64,000 bases of DNA, from positions 271,987 to 335,986 of the forward strand of contig JALHMQ010000002.1 in assembly GCA_022843955.1 (NCBI GenBank), written 5' to 3'. Each line of letters opens with the position of its first letter. The first letter of the stretch is position 1. Positions 34,975-43,692 of this stretch are shown here, piece by piece. The notes beneath the pieces are model-generated. The model did not search any database. It was not told the DNA's origin and saw only the letters and a program-made list of their open reading frames with translations. This stretch comes from Burkholderiaceae bacterium (GTDB lineage: Bacteria; Pseudomonadota; Gammaproteobacteria; Burkholderiales; Burkholderiaceae_F). The position numbers and the translations under genes were made by a program.

Positions 34975-35732
34975 GAAGCGTCCTGTTGACGTGGCGCAGC
35001 GTCCTTCGCCTGCAGGCGCGGCAGCACCTCGTCGGTGATCAACTCGGCCAGTCGATTGGCGACCCGCGCATACAGCCCGGGGGCGGGGTGGAATCCATCT
35101 TCGCAGAACAGAGACGGGTGGGTGAGGCCGTCCATCGACACGTGGCTGATGAAGTCAAACTCGCCTGCCCAGCGCGCCTGCAGCCGGTTGTTGCGGCGGG
35201 CGGCCTGACCGGCCCACCAGGCGAGCGGCTGCGGAATCGCGGGGAACAACTCCATTTCGGGCAGCCCGGGAAACAGAACATGCCGCACGCCGGCATGCGC
35301 GCACATCCATTCGGCAATCTGGCGGCGCTTGCGCAGCGCGAAGCTGGCCGCCTGTTCCTTGGTGATGTCGTTGACACCGCAGATCACCACGGCAACATCG
35401 GCGGGCCGCACGTGGCCATGCATCAGCTTGTGCAGTACGCCTTCGGAGGTGAGGCCGGACTGCGCGACCAGCTGCCACTGAACCTTGCCTTCGAGCCGCC
35501 GCGCCAGATTGCGCGCCAGCGGCGCGGCCAGCGCGTCGTCCTGCGAGCGGGCGCCGACCCCGGCCGCACTGGAGTCACCAGCCACCAGTAGGCGCAGCCG
35601 CAGATCGCCCTCACCTGCGCTGCCGCTGCGCTCGCCGTTCGGTTCGGGCAGTTCGACCGCGGCGCGCTTGAGGCGGCCAGCTTGCCGGTACAGCACCGGT
35701 GCGAGGGCGTACTTGGCGACAACGTGAAGCAT
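34971..35732 (-). CDS. SGNH/GDSL-family hydrolase
   Basis: The product has 253 residues. Block I is VAGDSSAAGVG (Ser nucleophile), block III VICGVNDITK and block V EDGFHPAPGLY (Asp and His). No clear signal peptide, so it is probably a cytoplasmic or membrane-associated esterase or lipase. It lies seven bases after the thioesterase gene and overlaps the SDR gene. It may release acyl chains that feed the cluster. Confidence 0.85.
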   Translation of the reverse strand: MLHVVAKYALAPVLYRQAGRLKRAAVELPEPNGERSGSAGEGDLRLRLLVAGDSSAAGVGARSQDDALAAPLARNLARRLEGKVQWQLVAQSGLTSEGVLHKLMHGHVRPADVAVVICGVNDITKEQAASFALRKRRQIAEWMCAHAGVRHVLFPGLPEMELFPAIPQPLAWWAGQAARRNNRLQARWAGEFDFISHVSMDGLTHPSLFCEDGFHPAPGLYARVANRLAELITDEVLPRLQAKDAAPRQQDAS

Positions 35733-35739
35733 CGTCAGA

Positions 35740-36177
35740 TCAGGTCGTGGAAGCTCTTGGCCACAAGATCATCTGGGTACAGCGAAACAGCGCGATCGTC
35801 TTGCCGGAGCCGGCGTCGAGCACGCTGGCGTCCCATACCTGGGTGGTGCGGCCGATGTGAACACCGCGCGCCACGGCATGCAGCACGCCCTCGCGCGCGG
35901 TGCCGAGGAAGTTCGACTTCAGCTCGATCGTGGTGAAATTTTCCGCACCTTGCGGCATATGCGCGATGGTGGCGAACCCGCAGGCGGTGTCCGCCAGCGC
36001 GATCACGCTGGCAGCATGCAGGAAGCCGTTGGGCGCGAGAAACTGCGGCTGGATCGCCATGGTCATCACCAGCTCGGCGTCGTCCAGCCGCAGCATCTGC
36101 AGTCCGAACAACCGGGGCAGGCAGGTGACGGCGCGCGCCTGCAGGTCGTCCAAGCTGACGTCGGCTCGGCGTTTCAT
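35740..36177 (-). CDS. PaaI-type hot-dog thioesterase
   Basis: The product has 145 residues. PNGFLHAASVIALADTACGFA has the PaaI/YdiI arrangement, with the usual HGG-like turn replaced by HAA. TIELKSNFLGTAREG is the second strand pair. It hydrolyses an acyl-CoA or aryl-CoA. It lies 11 bases after the enoyl-CoA hydratase gene. The altered glycine turn may affect substrate range. Confidence 0.85.
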   Translation of the reverse strand: MKRRADVSLDDLQARAVTCLPRLFGLQMLRLDDAELVMTMAIQPQFLAPNGFLHAASVIALADTACGFATIAHMPQGAENFTTIELKSNFLGTAREGVLHAVARGVHIGRTTQVWDASVLDAGSGKTIALFRCTQMILWPRASTT

Positions 36178-36188
36178 CGCGGGATCCG

Positions 36189-36953
36189 TCAGGCAAAGCG
36201 CGAGAAGTCGGGCTTGCGCCGCTCGAAGAAGGCGGAGAACGCCTCCTTCGCTTCGTCGGTGCGCAACATGCGGGCGAAGCTCTTGGCTTCGTCCTGGATG
36301 ATCTTCTCGGTGATGGTGCGAAAGCCCGCCTTCATCAGGCGCTTGGTCTCGCGCACGCTGGCCGGCGGCAACTGCGTGAAGCGCGCCGCCTGCTTCTTCG
36401 CATAGTCGAGCACCTCACCCGGCGGCAGGATGCGATTGACGATCTTCATCTCCAGCGCTTCTTCGGCGCTCATCGGCTCGCCCAACAGCAGCTTCTCGGC
36501 CGCCTTGTGGTAGCCAGCGGCCAGCGGCACCAGCAGGCTGGAAGCAAATTCCGAGCACAGGCCCAGATTGACGAACGGCATCGAGAACATGGCGTTGTCG
36601 GCGCAGTAGACGAGGTCGGCGTGCAGCAGCATGGTGGTGCCAATGCCCACCGCGGCGCCGTTGACGGCGATCACCACCGGCTTTTCGGCATAGCCGAGCG
36701 CAGCCATGAACTGGAACACCGGCGCCTTCTCATCGGCCGGCGGGTTCTTCATGAAGTCTTCGAGATCGTTGCCGGCGGTGAAGATCTCCGGCTGGCCGTG
36801 GATCAGGATCACGCGCACGCTGCCTTCGTCGTGTGCGGCAGCGATGGCGTCGGCCATCTGCTGGTACATCGCGACGGTCAGCGCGTTCTTCTTTTCCGGA
36901 CGGGCGATCTCGATCGTGCAGACGCCGTCGACGGTGGTGGTGCGGATGGTCAT
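36189..36953 (-). CDS. Enoyl-CoA hydratase/isomerase
   Basis: The product has 254 residues, a single crotonase domain. The oxyanion-hole segments are FTAGNDLEDF and NGAAVGIGTTMLLHADL. The catalytic region FSMPFVNLGLCSEFASS has Cys-Ser-Glu where hydratases often carry Pro-Gly, so it may act as an isomerase or on an unusual chain. It belongs to the beta-oxidation cluster. Confidence 0.88.
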   Translation of the reverse strand: MTIRTTTVDGVCTIEIARPEKKNALTVAMYQQMADAIAAAHDEGSVRVILIHGQPEIFTAGNDLEDFMKNPPADEKAPVFQFMAALGYAEKPVVIAVNGAAVGIGTTMLLHADLVYCADNAMFSMPFVNLGLCSEFASSLLVPLAAGYHKAAEKLLLGEPMSAEEALEMKIVNRILPPGEVLDYAKKQAARFTQLPPASVRETKRLMKAGFRTITEKIIQDEAKSFARMLRTDEAKEAFSAFFERRKPDFSRFA

Positions 36954-36982
36954 GCGGTCTCCGGTGTGTTCGTAGATTCGAT

Positions 36983-37453
36983 TCAGCGCCCGCGCTGGCG
37001 CTCCTGCTGCATGAACTTGTGCAGTCCGCTCATCGCCTGCTTGCTCACCTTCGCCTGCAACATGGGCGTCCAGCCGAGCAGCAGGCCGGGCAGGCCGAGT
37101 GCCTGCCGCGACCAGCGCCAGAAACTGAAGCGGTCGACCTGCTGCACGATGCGTCCGGCGGCAAACCGCATCTCGGTGACGATGCGGTTGGTCACCGGCC
37201 GGCCGGTGGCACCGAAGGTGTAACTGGCAACCCAGACCACGCGGGCGCCGCTTTCACTCTCGGCCACCACGTTGTAGTTGAGGCTGAAGTCCTGCGCGCG
37301 CGACAGCAGCATGTGCCACATCGCACGCACCTCATCGGCGTTGAGCGCAGCAAACGCCGGGTCGCTGAACGTCGCGTGCTGCGCGTACAGCAGACCCATC
37401 GTGTGCCAGTCACCCAGGGCAAAGGCATCGTAGAAACGTTCGGCCACGCTCAT
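36983..37453 (-). CDS. NTF2/SnoaL-like protein
   Basis: The product has 156 residues. The start MSVAERFYDAFALGDWHTM is typical of the SnoaL-like fold, and upstream in-frame codons look non-coding. Segments ATFSDPAFAALNADEVRAMW and IVTEMRFAAGRIVQQVDRFSFWRW fit a cone-like ligand pocket. Its reaction is unknown. It lies between thiolase and hydratase genes, so it may handle a fatty or polyketide-like intermediate. Confidence 0.78.
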   Translation of the reverse strand: MSVAERFYDAFALGDWHTMGLLYAQHATFSDPAFAALNADEVRAMWHMLLSRAQDFSLNYNVVAESESGARVVWVASYTFGATGRPVTNRIVTEMRFAAGRIVQQVDRFSFWRWSRQALGLPGLLLGWTPMLQAKVSKQAMSGLHKFMQQERQRGR

Positions 37454-37768
37454 TGTCTCGGCTCGTTTGTTGTTGTGCTTGGAGGCCGGATCATGCCTGC
37501 GCAGCGTGCCGGCGCAGCCACTCACCTGCGTGAGGCCACAGCGTGTCGGCAAAGCGCCCCCGACTGCGACGCGATGCGTTTCATCTCGCGCGGCGCCGCG
37601 CAACGCGGCGGCGGTGACAAGGGTGATCTGCTTCATGGTCGGCGGCACCTGGAGGAAGCACACAAGTCAGAAGCAGGTTGCAGCGGACTGCGTCGACCCC
37701 CACGCGCTCGGATGCTCGGCGCTCGCGGCGCAACCAACTGGCAACCAAAGACAAACGAAAGACACTGG

Positions 37769-37788
37769 GTCCCCGCCTGCGCGGGGAC
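37769..37788. repeat. REP-like hairpin
   Basis: GTCCCCGC-CTGC-GCGGGGAC is a perfect 8-bp stem with four-base loop, followed by GACGG. It is the same motif as 20113-20132, in inverse orientation. This type of repeat is widespread in high-GC proteobacteria. Confidence 0.65.
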
Positions 37789-37901
37789 GACGGCATGGCT
37801 CACGGGTCGCAGACCGAGCCCGGTGCCGTGCAAAGCGGCGCAAGCCGCGTCGCACGCACCTCGTTCGTGGCTGGCGCAGCAACGCGCAGCCGGCCAACCA
37901 A

Positions 37902-37935
37902 TTCGACTTCATCCGGCTCTTCCGGTGAAGTCGAA
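37902..37935. repeat. Stem-loop downstream of thiolase
   Basis: TTCGACTTCA-T-CCGG pairs with CCGG-TGAAGTCGAA around CTCTT, a 14-bp stem with one bulged T. It may terminate or protect the thiolase transcript. No clear T-run. Confidence 0.5.
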
Positions 37936-37945
37936 CTGATCACTC

Positions 37946-37994
37946 CGCTTTGCGTGCACGTGCGAGCCCGCAGGACTCGCGTACACGCAAAGCG
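37946..37994 (-). repeat. Structured hairpin, third copy of the pilJ-side design
   Basis: Read on the minus strand, the outer stem CGCTTTGCGTG/CACGCAAAGCG is 11 bp and perfect. It is followed by TAC, GCGAG, a nine-base loop, CTCGC and ACGTG. The TAC/ACGTG internal loop and GCGAG/CTCGC inner stem are the same as in the two hairpins at 63721-63767 and 63865-63911. The outer stem is unrelated in sequence. It starts one base after the thiolase stop, as the other starts two bases after pilJ. Confidence 0.65.
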
Positions 37995-37995
37995 C

Positions 37996-39192
37996 TCACA
38001 CTCTCTCAAATATCCCCGCTGCCCCCATGCCGGTGCCCACGCACATCGTCACCATGCCGTACTTCAGGTTGCGACGGCGCAGCGCGTGCACCACCGTGGC
38101 GGCGCGGATCGCGCCGGTGGCGCCGAGCGGATGGCCCAGCGCGATGGCGCCGCCCATCGGGTTGACCTTATCCGGGTTGAGGCCCAGTTCCCGCACCACC
38201 GCCAATGCCTGCGCAGCGAACGCCTCGTTCAGTTCGATCCAGTCGAGGTCGTCCTGGTGGATGCCGGCGTGCTTGAGCGCCAGCGGGATCGCCTCGCGTG
38301 GGCCGATGCCCATCACCTCGGGCGGCACGCCCTTGATCGCAAAGCTCCTGAACTTGGCCAGCGGCGTCAGGTTGAACTGCTTGAGCGCGCGCTCGCTCAC
38401 CAGCAGCAGTGCGCCGGCACCATCGGAGGTCTGCGAACTGTTGCCGGCGGTGACCGACCCCTTGTTCATGAACACCGCGCGCAGCTTGCCCAGCGTTTCC
38501 AGGCTGGTGTCCGCACGCGGGCCTTCGTCCAGCGCCATCGTGCGCGTCTTGATGTCGATCTCGTGCGAGGCGAGGTTGGGCAGCTTCTCGATGACCTCGA
38601 CCGGCGAGATCTCGTCATTGAACTCACCGGACTTCTGCGCGGCGAGCGCCTTCTGGTGCGAGGTCAGCGCGAAGGCGTCCTGGTCCTCGCGGCTCACCTT
38701 CCACTGGGCCGCCACCTTCTCGGCGGTGATGCCCATGCCGTAGGCGATGCCGATGTTCTCGTCGCGCTCGAACACGTGCGGATTGAACGACGGCTTGTTG
38801 CCGGTCATCGGCACCATGCTCATCGACTCGGTGCCGCCGGCGAGCATGACGTCGCTCTCGCCGCAGCGGATGCGGTCGGCCGCCATCTGCACCGCGGTGA
38901 TGCCGCTGGCGCAGAAGCGGTTCACCGTCACGCCACCGGTGGTGTTGGGCAGGCCCGCCAGCAGCACGCCGATGCGCGCGACGTTGAACCCCTGCTCGCC
39001 TTCGGGCATCGCGCAACCGACGATCGCGTCTTCCACCGCCGCCGGATCGAGCGACGGCACCTGCGCCATCGCCGCGCGGATCACGTGCACCAGCAGATCG
39101 TCCGGCCGCATGTTGCGCAGGCTGCCCTTGGGCGCCTTGCCGATCGGGCTGCGGGTGGCAGCGACTACGTAAACCTCTTGACTCTGTTTCAT
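37996..39192 (-). CDS. Acetyl-CoA acyltransferase (thiolase)
   Basis: The product has 398 residues. The nucleophile Cys is in VNRFCASGITAVQ near 89. The His residue is in NEAFAAQALAV, with GGAIALGHPLGATGA, and the second Cys is in MCVGTGMGAAGIFE. It removes acetyl-CoA in the last step of beta-oxidation. It pairs with the FadB-like protein upstream, 207 bases away with several hairpins between. The start MKQSQEVY was preferred to an in-frame ATG upstream with non-conserved residues. Confidence 0.92.
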   Translation of the reverse strand: MKQSQEVYVVAATRSPIGKAPKGSLRNMRPDDLLVHVIRAAMAQVPSLDPAAVEDAIVGCAMPEGEQGFNVARIGVLLAGLPNTTGGVTVNRFCASGITAVQMAADRIRCGESDVMLAGGTESMSMVPMTGNKPSFNPHVFERDENIGIAYGMGITAEKVAAQWKVSREDQDAFALTSHQKALAAQKSGEFNDEISPVEVIEKLPNLASHEIDIKTRTMALDEGPRADTSLETLGKLRAVFMNKGSVTAGNSSQTSDGAGALLLVSERALKQFNLTPLAKFRSFAIKGVPPEVMGIGPREAIPLALKHAGIHQDDLDWIELNEAFAAQALAVVRELGLNPDKVNPMGGAIALGHPLGATGAIRAATVVHALRRRNLKYGMVTMCVGTGMGAAGIFERV

Positions 39193-39316
39193 TCTCGTCT
39201 CCTGTTTCCGTCCTGTCCGTGCTGCACCGGGTCCACCACTGTGCGAAGGACCTACTCCTGGCTGGGGGAGCACGAGGGGGCCGGCGCTGCGCGCTGACCT
39301 CTGGCTTCAAACACTT

Positions 39317-39334
39317 CCCCGGCTTTCGCCGGGG
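39317..39334. repeat. GC hairpin in fadB-thiolase spacer
   Basis: CCCCGGC-TTTC-GCCGGGG is a perfect 7-bp stem. It lies 66 bases past the FadB-like stop and could uncouple thiolase expression from the upstream genes or act as an attenuating structure. Confidence 0.5.
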
Positions 39335-39389
39335 CCCCTAGCCCCCTCGTTCGTCCATTAGCCGAGCGAGCACGCAGCGCGCTCGCGCC

Positions 39390-39420
39390 GGCAAACCCGT
39401 CAGTTCCTGACGGGCTTGCC
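39390..39420 (-). repeat. Hairpin spanning the stop codon of the FadB-like gene
   Basis: GGCAA-A-CCCGTCAG pairs with CTGACGGG-C-TTGCC around TTC, 13 pairs with one mismatch. The stop codon at 39400-39402 lies inside the stem. It may slow termination or mark the transcript end. Confidence 0.5.
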
Positions 39421-41817
39421 CGTCTGCATCATTCCCATCATGCGTTCCTGCGACTTCGGGTTGGACACCAGCTGCATGAAGAACTTGCGCTCCAGGTCGA
39501 GCAACCACTGCTCGTCGACCAGCGAGCCCGGCTCCACGCGGCCGCCGCACATCACCTCGGCGATGCAGGTGGCAATGAAGAAGTCGTGCTGGCTGATGAA
39601 GCCACCGTCGCGCATGTTGACGAGCTGCGCCTGGATCGTCGCGATGCCATCTTCGCCGGCGACCGGGATGCTCTTGAGCTTCAGCGGCGGCCGATAGCCG
39701 GACGCCTGCATCGCGAACGCGGTGCCGATCGCCGTCCACAGCAGTTCATGGCTATTGAAGACGATGATGTCGTCGGGCTTCAGATAGCCCATCTGCTGCG
39801 CCTGCAGCGCGCTGCGCGAGACGTTGGCGGTGGCAGCGTTCTGGAACCAGCCCTTCAGGAACGGGAACACGTCGGTGTTGCCCGCCTGCTGGGCCAGGCG
39901 CGCCGCATGCAGTGCGCCCTCCTTCAGGCCGCCGGCACCCGGGATCAGGCCGACGCCCACTTCCACCAGGCCGATGTAGCTCTCAAGGTTCGCCACGCGA
40001 CGCGCGGTGTGCAGCGCGAGTTCGCAGCCGCCGCCGAGTGCCATGCCGCTGACCGCGGCCACGGTGGGCACCGCCGCGTACTTCAGGCGCATCAGCGCAT
40101 CCTGCAGCTTCTTCTCTTCATCGCCGATCGCCTTCACGCCGCCGGACATGAACACCGGCAGCATGGCGTTCAGATCAGCGCCGGCAGAGAACGGCTCGTC
40201 CGGCGACCAGATCACGAGGCCGCGGTACTGCCGCTCGGCCAGATCGACCGCCTTCATCAGGTTGGCGATCACACCCGGGCCGATCGCGTGCATCTTGCTC
40301 TTGATCGAGAACACCAGCACCTCGGCGGCAGCGCCCTCACCGACTGTCCACAGGCGGCCGTCGGCATCCTCGTGAACCGTGGTGCCGATCGTGTGGCCGG
40401 TGGCGGCGCCCTCGCCCAACAGCGACGCACGCACCACCTGGCGCGCGTACACCGGCAGCGTGGAGCGCGGCACGAAGGTCTTCTTCTGCGGGCTCCATGA
40501 GCCCTGCGCACCGTGCACGCCGTTGTTGTCGGCCACCGGGCCGGCAAACACCCAGGCCGGCAGCGGCGCCTTGCTGAGCGCCTCGCCGGCGTCGATGTCG
40601 GCCTTGACCCACTCGGCCACCTGCTTCCAGCCGGCCGCCTGCCAGGTCTCGAACGGACCGGTGCTCCAGCCAAAGCCCCAGCGCAGCGCGAAGTCCACAT
40701 CGCGCGCGGTGTCGGCGATCGACTCCAGATGCACCGCGATGTAATGGAACGCGTCGCGGAAGATCGCCCACAGGAACTTGGCCTGCGGATGGTCGGTCTC
40801 GCGCAGGAGCTTCAGCCGCTCGGCCGGCTCCTTCTTCTTCAGGATGCGGGCGATCAACTCGTCGGCCTTGCCGGCGCTCTCCACGTACTCGCCCTTGGCC
40901 GGATCGAGCACCTTGATCGTCTTGCCGTCCTTGCGGAAGAAGCCGGCGCCGCTCTTCTGCCCCAGCGCGCCCTTGTCCACCAGCGCCTTGAGCACGGGCG
41001 GCGTGGCAAAGTGCTCGGCAAACGGATCGATCGACGCCGGCAGCGTGTCCTGCATCGTCCTGATCACGTGCGCCATCGTGTCCAGGCCCACTACGTCGGC
41101 GGTGCGGAAGGTGGCGCTCTTGGCGCGGCCGAGCTTGGCGCTGGTCAGGTCATCGACCACGTCGTACGGGATGCCGTACTTCTCGGCCTCCTTGATCGTC
41201 GCCAGCATGCCGAAGATGCCGACCCGGTTGGCGATGAAATTGGGCGTGTCCTTCGCCCGCACCACACCCTTGCCGAGCGTGCTGGTGAGGAAGGTCTCGA
41301 GATCGTCGAGGATCTTCGGCTGCGTGGCCGGGGTGGGAATCAGCTCCACCAGGTGCATGTAGCGCGGCGGATTGAAGAAGTGCACGCCGCAGAAGCGCGC
41401 CTTCAAGCCGGCGTCCATCGCCTCGCTCAGTTTCTCGATCGGCAGGCCCGAGGTGTTCGACGCGAAGATCGCGTCGTCGCGCACGAACGAGGCCACCTTG
41501 CGATACAGGTCGTGTTTCCAGTCCATCCGCTCGGCGATCGCCTCGATGATGACGTCGCAACCACGCAGCAGCTCCAGGTGCTCTTCGTAGTTGGCGGCCT
41601 CGATGTACTGGGCGTCGGCGACGTCGCCCAGCGGCGCGGGATTGAGCTTCTTCAGACCCTCGATGGCCTTGAGGACGATGCCGTTCTTCGGGCCTTCCTT
41701 CGCAGGCAGGTCGAACAGCACCACCGGTACCTTCGCGTTGACGCAGTGCGCGGCGATCTGCGCACCCATCACGCCGGCGCCGAGCACGGCGACTTTGCGG
41801 ACGACAAAATTGCTCAC
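39400..41817 (-). CDS. 3-hydroxyacyl-CoA dehydrogenase/enoyl-CoA hydratase, dehydrogenase-first type
   Basis: The product has 805 residues from a GTG start (VSNFVVRKVAVLG) with GGAGAG nine bases upstream. The NAD-binding motif GAGVMGAQIAAHC lies at about 11-23. The dehydrogenase continues with FASNTSGLPIEKL and FFNPPRYMHLVELI. The C-terminal crotonase domain (about 480-740) has FSAGADLNAML and GMALGGGCELALH. This domain order is the reverse of E. coli FadB and like Bacillus FadN. It performs the middle two steps of beta-oxidation. A longer frame continues through the upstream gene and is not a fusion. Confidence 0.92.
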   Translation of the reverse strand: MSNFVVRKVAVLGAGVMGAQIAAHCVNAKVPVVLFDLPAKEGPKNGIVLKAIEGLKKLNPAPLGDVADAQYIEAANYEEHLELLRGCDVIIEAIAERMDWKHDLYRKVASFVRDDAIFASNTSGLPIEKLSEAMDAGLKARFCGVHFFNPPRYMHLVELIPTPATQPKILDDLETFLTSTLGKGVVRAKDTPNFIANRVGIFGMLATIKEAEKYGIPYDVVDDLTSAKLGRAKSATFRTADVVGLDTMAHVIRTMQDTLPASIDPFAEHFATPPVLKALVDKGALGQKSGAGFFRKDGKTIKVLDPAKGEYVESAGKADELIARILKKKEPAERLKLLRETDHPQAKFLWAIFRDAFHYIAVHLESIADTARDVDFALRWGFGWSTGPFETWQAAGWKQVAEWVKADIDAGEALSKAPLPAWVFAGPVADNNGVHGAQGSWSPQKKTFVPRSTLPVYARQVVRASLLGEGAATGHTIGTTVHEDADGRLWTVGEGAAAEVLVFSIKSKMHAIGPGVIANLMKAVDLAERQYRGLVIWSPDEPFSAGADLNAMLPVFMSGGVKAIGDEEKKLQDALMRLKYAAVPTVAAVSGMALGGGCELALHTARRVANLESYIGLVEVGVGLIPGAGGLKEGALHAARLAQQAGNTDVFPFLKGWFQNAATANVSRSALQAQQMGYLKPDDIIVFNSHELLWTAIGTAFAMQASGYRPPLKLKSIPVAGEDGIATIQAQLVNMRDGGFISQHDFFIATCIAEVMCGGRVEPGSLVDEQWLLDLERKFFMQLVSNPKSQERMMGMMQTGKPVRN

Positions 41818-41858
41818 GTCTCTCTCCTGTGTTGTTCTGTTCGTTGGCCGTCGGCGTC

Positions 41859-43670
41859 CTAGAACGCTTCGACCGGCAGTTCCATCAGGTTCTTCGCACC
41901 AGAGCGCGCCGAGCGGATGTGAAACGCGGTCTCGGGCATCAGGCGCTGGAAGTAGAAGCGCGCGACCGCCAGCTTGTTGACGTAGAACGGATCGACCTTG
42001 CTGCCATCGGCCTTCACCCGGTCGAGCGCGACGCGCGCCATCTTCGCCCAGAAGTATCCATAGATCAGATGACCGACCACGCGCAGGTAGTCCACCGCCG
42101 CCGCGCCCGCCTCGTCCTGGTTGCCGAACGCCTTCATCCCCAGCTCGGTGGTGAGCTTGGTGACCTTGTCGCCCAAATCCGCCAGCGGCGAGATGAACTC
42201 GTTCATCTCGGGGCGCGTGCCGTACTCCTCGATGAAGCTCGTGATCATCGCGCCGAACTGCTTGAGCCTGGCACCGTTGTCCATCAACACCTTGCGGCCC
42301 AGCAGGTCGAGCGACTGGATCGTGTTGGTGCCTTCGTAGATCATGTTGATGCGCGAATCGCGCACGAACTGCTCCATGCCGGCCGCACGGATGTAGCCAT
42401 GGCCGCCGAACACCTGCAGGCAGTCCGACGCGGTACGAAAGCCGTTGTCGGTCATGAACGCCTTCACCACCGGGGTCATCAGCGCCATCATGTCGGCGCC
42501 GAACTTGCGGTCTTCCTCGGTCGCGCCGGCGATCTGCTGGTCGGCCATCAAGGCGACCCAGTAGGCAAAGGCGCGGCCGCCTTCGTTGTATGCGCGCGCG
42601 GTCAGCAGCATCTTGCGCACGTCGGCGTGAAAGATGATCGGGTCCGCCTGCTGGTCGGCCGCCTTCACTCCTGACAGCGAGCGGCCCTGGATGCGGTCCT
42701 TCGCGTACGCCGCGGCATTCTGGTAGGCGACCTCGCCGATGCCCAGGCCCTGCACACCGACGCCGAGCCGCGCGCCGTTCATCATCACGAACATCGCGTT
42801 CAAGCCCTTGTTGGGCTCGCCCACCAGCCAGCCGGTGGCGCCGTCGAGCACCATCTGGCAGGTGCTGTTGCCGTTGATGCCCATCTTGTGTTCGATGCCG
42901 CCGCAATGGATGTCGTTGCGCGTGCCTTGGGTGGCGGAGGCACCGCTGCCTTCCGGAACGAACTTCGGCACGATGAAAAGCGAGATGCCCTTGGTGCCCT
43001 GCGGCGCATCGGGCAGGCGCGCGAGCACCAGATGCACGATGTTCTCGGCCATGTCGTGCTCGCCGGACGAGATGAAAATCTTGTTGCCGGTGATCCGGTA
43101 GCTGCCATCGGCTTGCGGTTCGGCCTTGGTGCGCAGCATGCCGAGGTCGGTGCCGCAATGGGGCTCGGTCAGGCACATGGTGCCGGTCCACTGGCCGCTG
43201 GTGAGCTTGGGCAGGTAAAGATCTTTCTGTTCCTTCGAGCCGTGCACCAGCAGGCACTCGTAGGCGCCGATGGTCAGGCCCGGGTACATCGCCCACGCCT
43301 GGTTGGTCGAGTACTGCATCTCGTAGAAGATGATCTGCAGCAGGTGCGGCAGCGCCTGGCCGCCGTACTCCTCTTCGGCCGCGAGGCCCTGCCAGCCGGC
43401 CTCGCGGAAGGCGTCGAACGCCTCCTTGAAGCCGGTCGGCGTCTTCACCTCGTGGGTGGCCGGGTCGTAGGTGCAGCCTTCCTCGTCGCCGACCTGGTTG
43501 GTGGGCAGCAGCACTTCCGCGCAGAACTTGCCTGCTTCCTCGACCACGTGGTTGATCGTGTCGGCGTCGATGTCCTTGTAGCGCGGCATCGCCTTGAGCG
43601 TGTCGGCTGCGCCGAGCAGCTCGTGAATCACGAACTGCTGATCGCGCAACGGTGGGGTGTAGATCGGCAT
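41859..43670 (-). CDS. Acyl-CoA dehydrogenase (about 600-residue class)
   Basis: The product has 603 residues. The start MPIYTPPLRDQQF has AGGAGT eight bases upstream. FAD and substrate motifs are MCLTEPHCGTDLGMLRT and YRITGNKIFISSGEHD. The catalytic Glu region is FVRDSRINMIYEGTNTIQ. The C-terminal extension is typical of the class of about 600 residues encoded next to FadB-like genes. It starts beta-oxidation by forming the trans-2-enoyl-CoA. It lies 22 bases after the tetR gene. Confidence 0.93.
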   Translation of the reverse strand: MPIYTPPLRDQQFVIHELLGAADTLKAMPRYKDIDADTINHVVEEAGKFCAEVLLPTNQVGDEEGCTYDPATHEVKTPTGFKEAFDAFREAGWQGLAAEEEYGGQALPHLLQIIFYEMQYSTNQAWAMYPGLTIGAYECLLVHGSKEQKDLYLPKLTSGQWTGTMCLTEPHCGTDLGMLRTKAEPQADGSYRITGNKIFISSGEHDMAENIVHLVLARLPDAPQGTKGISLFIVPKFVPEGSGASATQGTRNDIHCGGIEHKMGINGNSTCQMVLDGATGWLVGEPNKGLNAMFVMMNGARLGVGVQGLGIGEVAYQNAAAYAKDRIQGRSLSGVKAADQQADPIIFHADVRKMLLTARAYNEGGRAFAYWVALMADQQIAGATEEDRKFGADMMALMTPVVKAFMTDNGFRTASDCLQVFGGHGYIRAAGMEQFVRDSRINMIYEGTNTIQSLDLLGRKVLMDNGARLKQFGAMITSFIEEYGTRPEMNEFISPLADLGDKVTKLTTELGMKAFGNQDEAGAAAVDYLRVVGHLIYGYFWAKMARVALDRVKADGSKVDPFYVNKLAVARFYFQRLMPETAFHIRSARSGAKNLMELPVEAF

Positions 43671-43692
43671 GATGACTCCTGCTTTCTCGTGA

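Larger units (their letters stand above)
37454..37995. other. Repeat-rich spacer between NTF2-like and thiolase genes
   Basis: The spacer is 542 bases with no supported gene. It holds a REP-like hairpin (37769-37788), a long stem-loop (37902-37935) and a hairpin of the same design as the pilJ-side element (37946-37994). The hairpins follow the thiolase stop in transcript order. Confidence 0.5.

Noticed and set aside
37467..37928. Plus-strand frames in the thiolase-NTF2 spacer
   Set aside because: They run through hairpins and repeats and encode basic low-complexity peptides.
39400..43296. Single 1298-codon frame joining the FadB-like gene with sequence upstream
   Set aside because: The upstream part is a wrong-frame reading of the acyl-CoA dehydrogenase gene. 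A GTG with a good ribosome site at 41817 starts the real protein.
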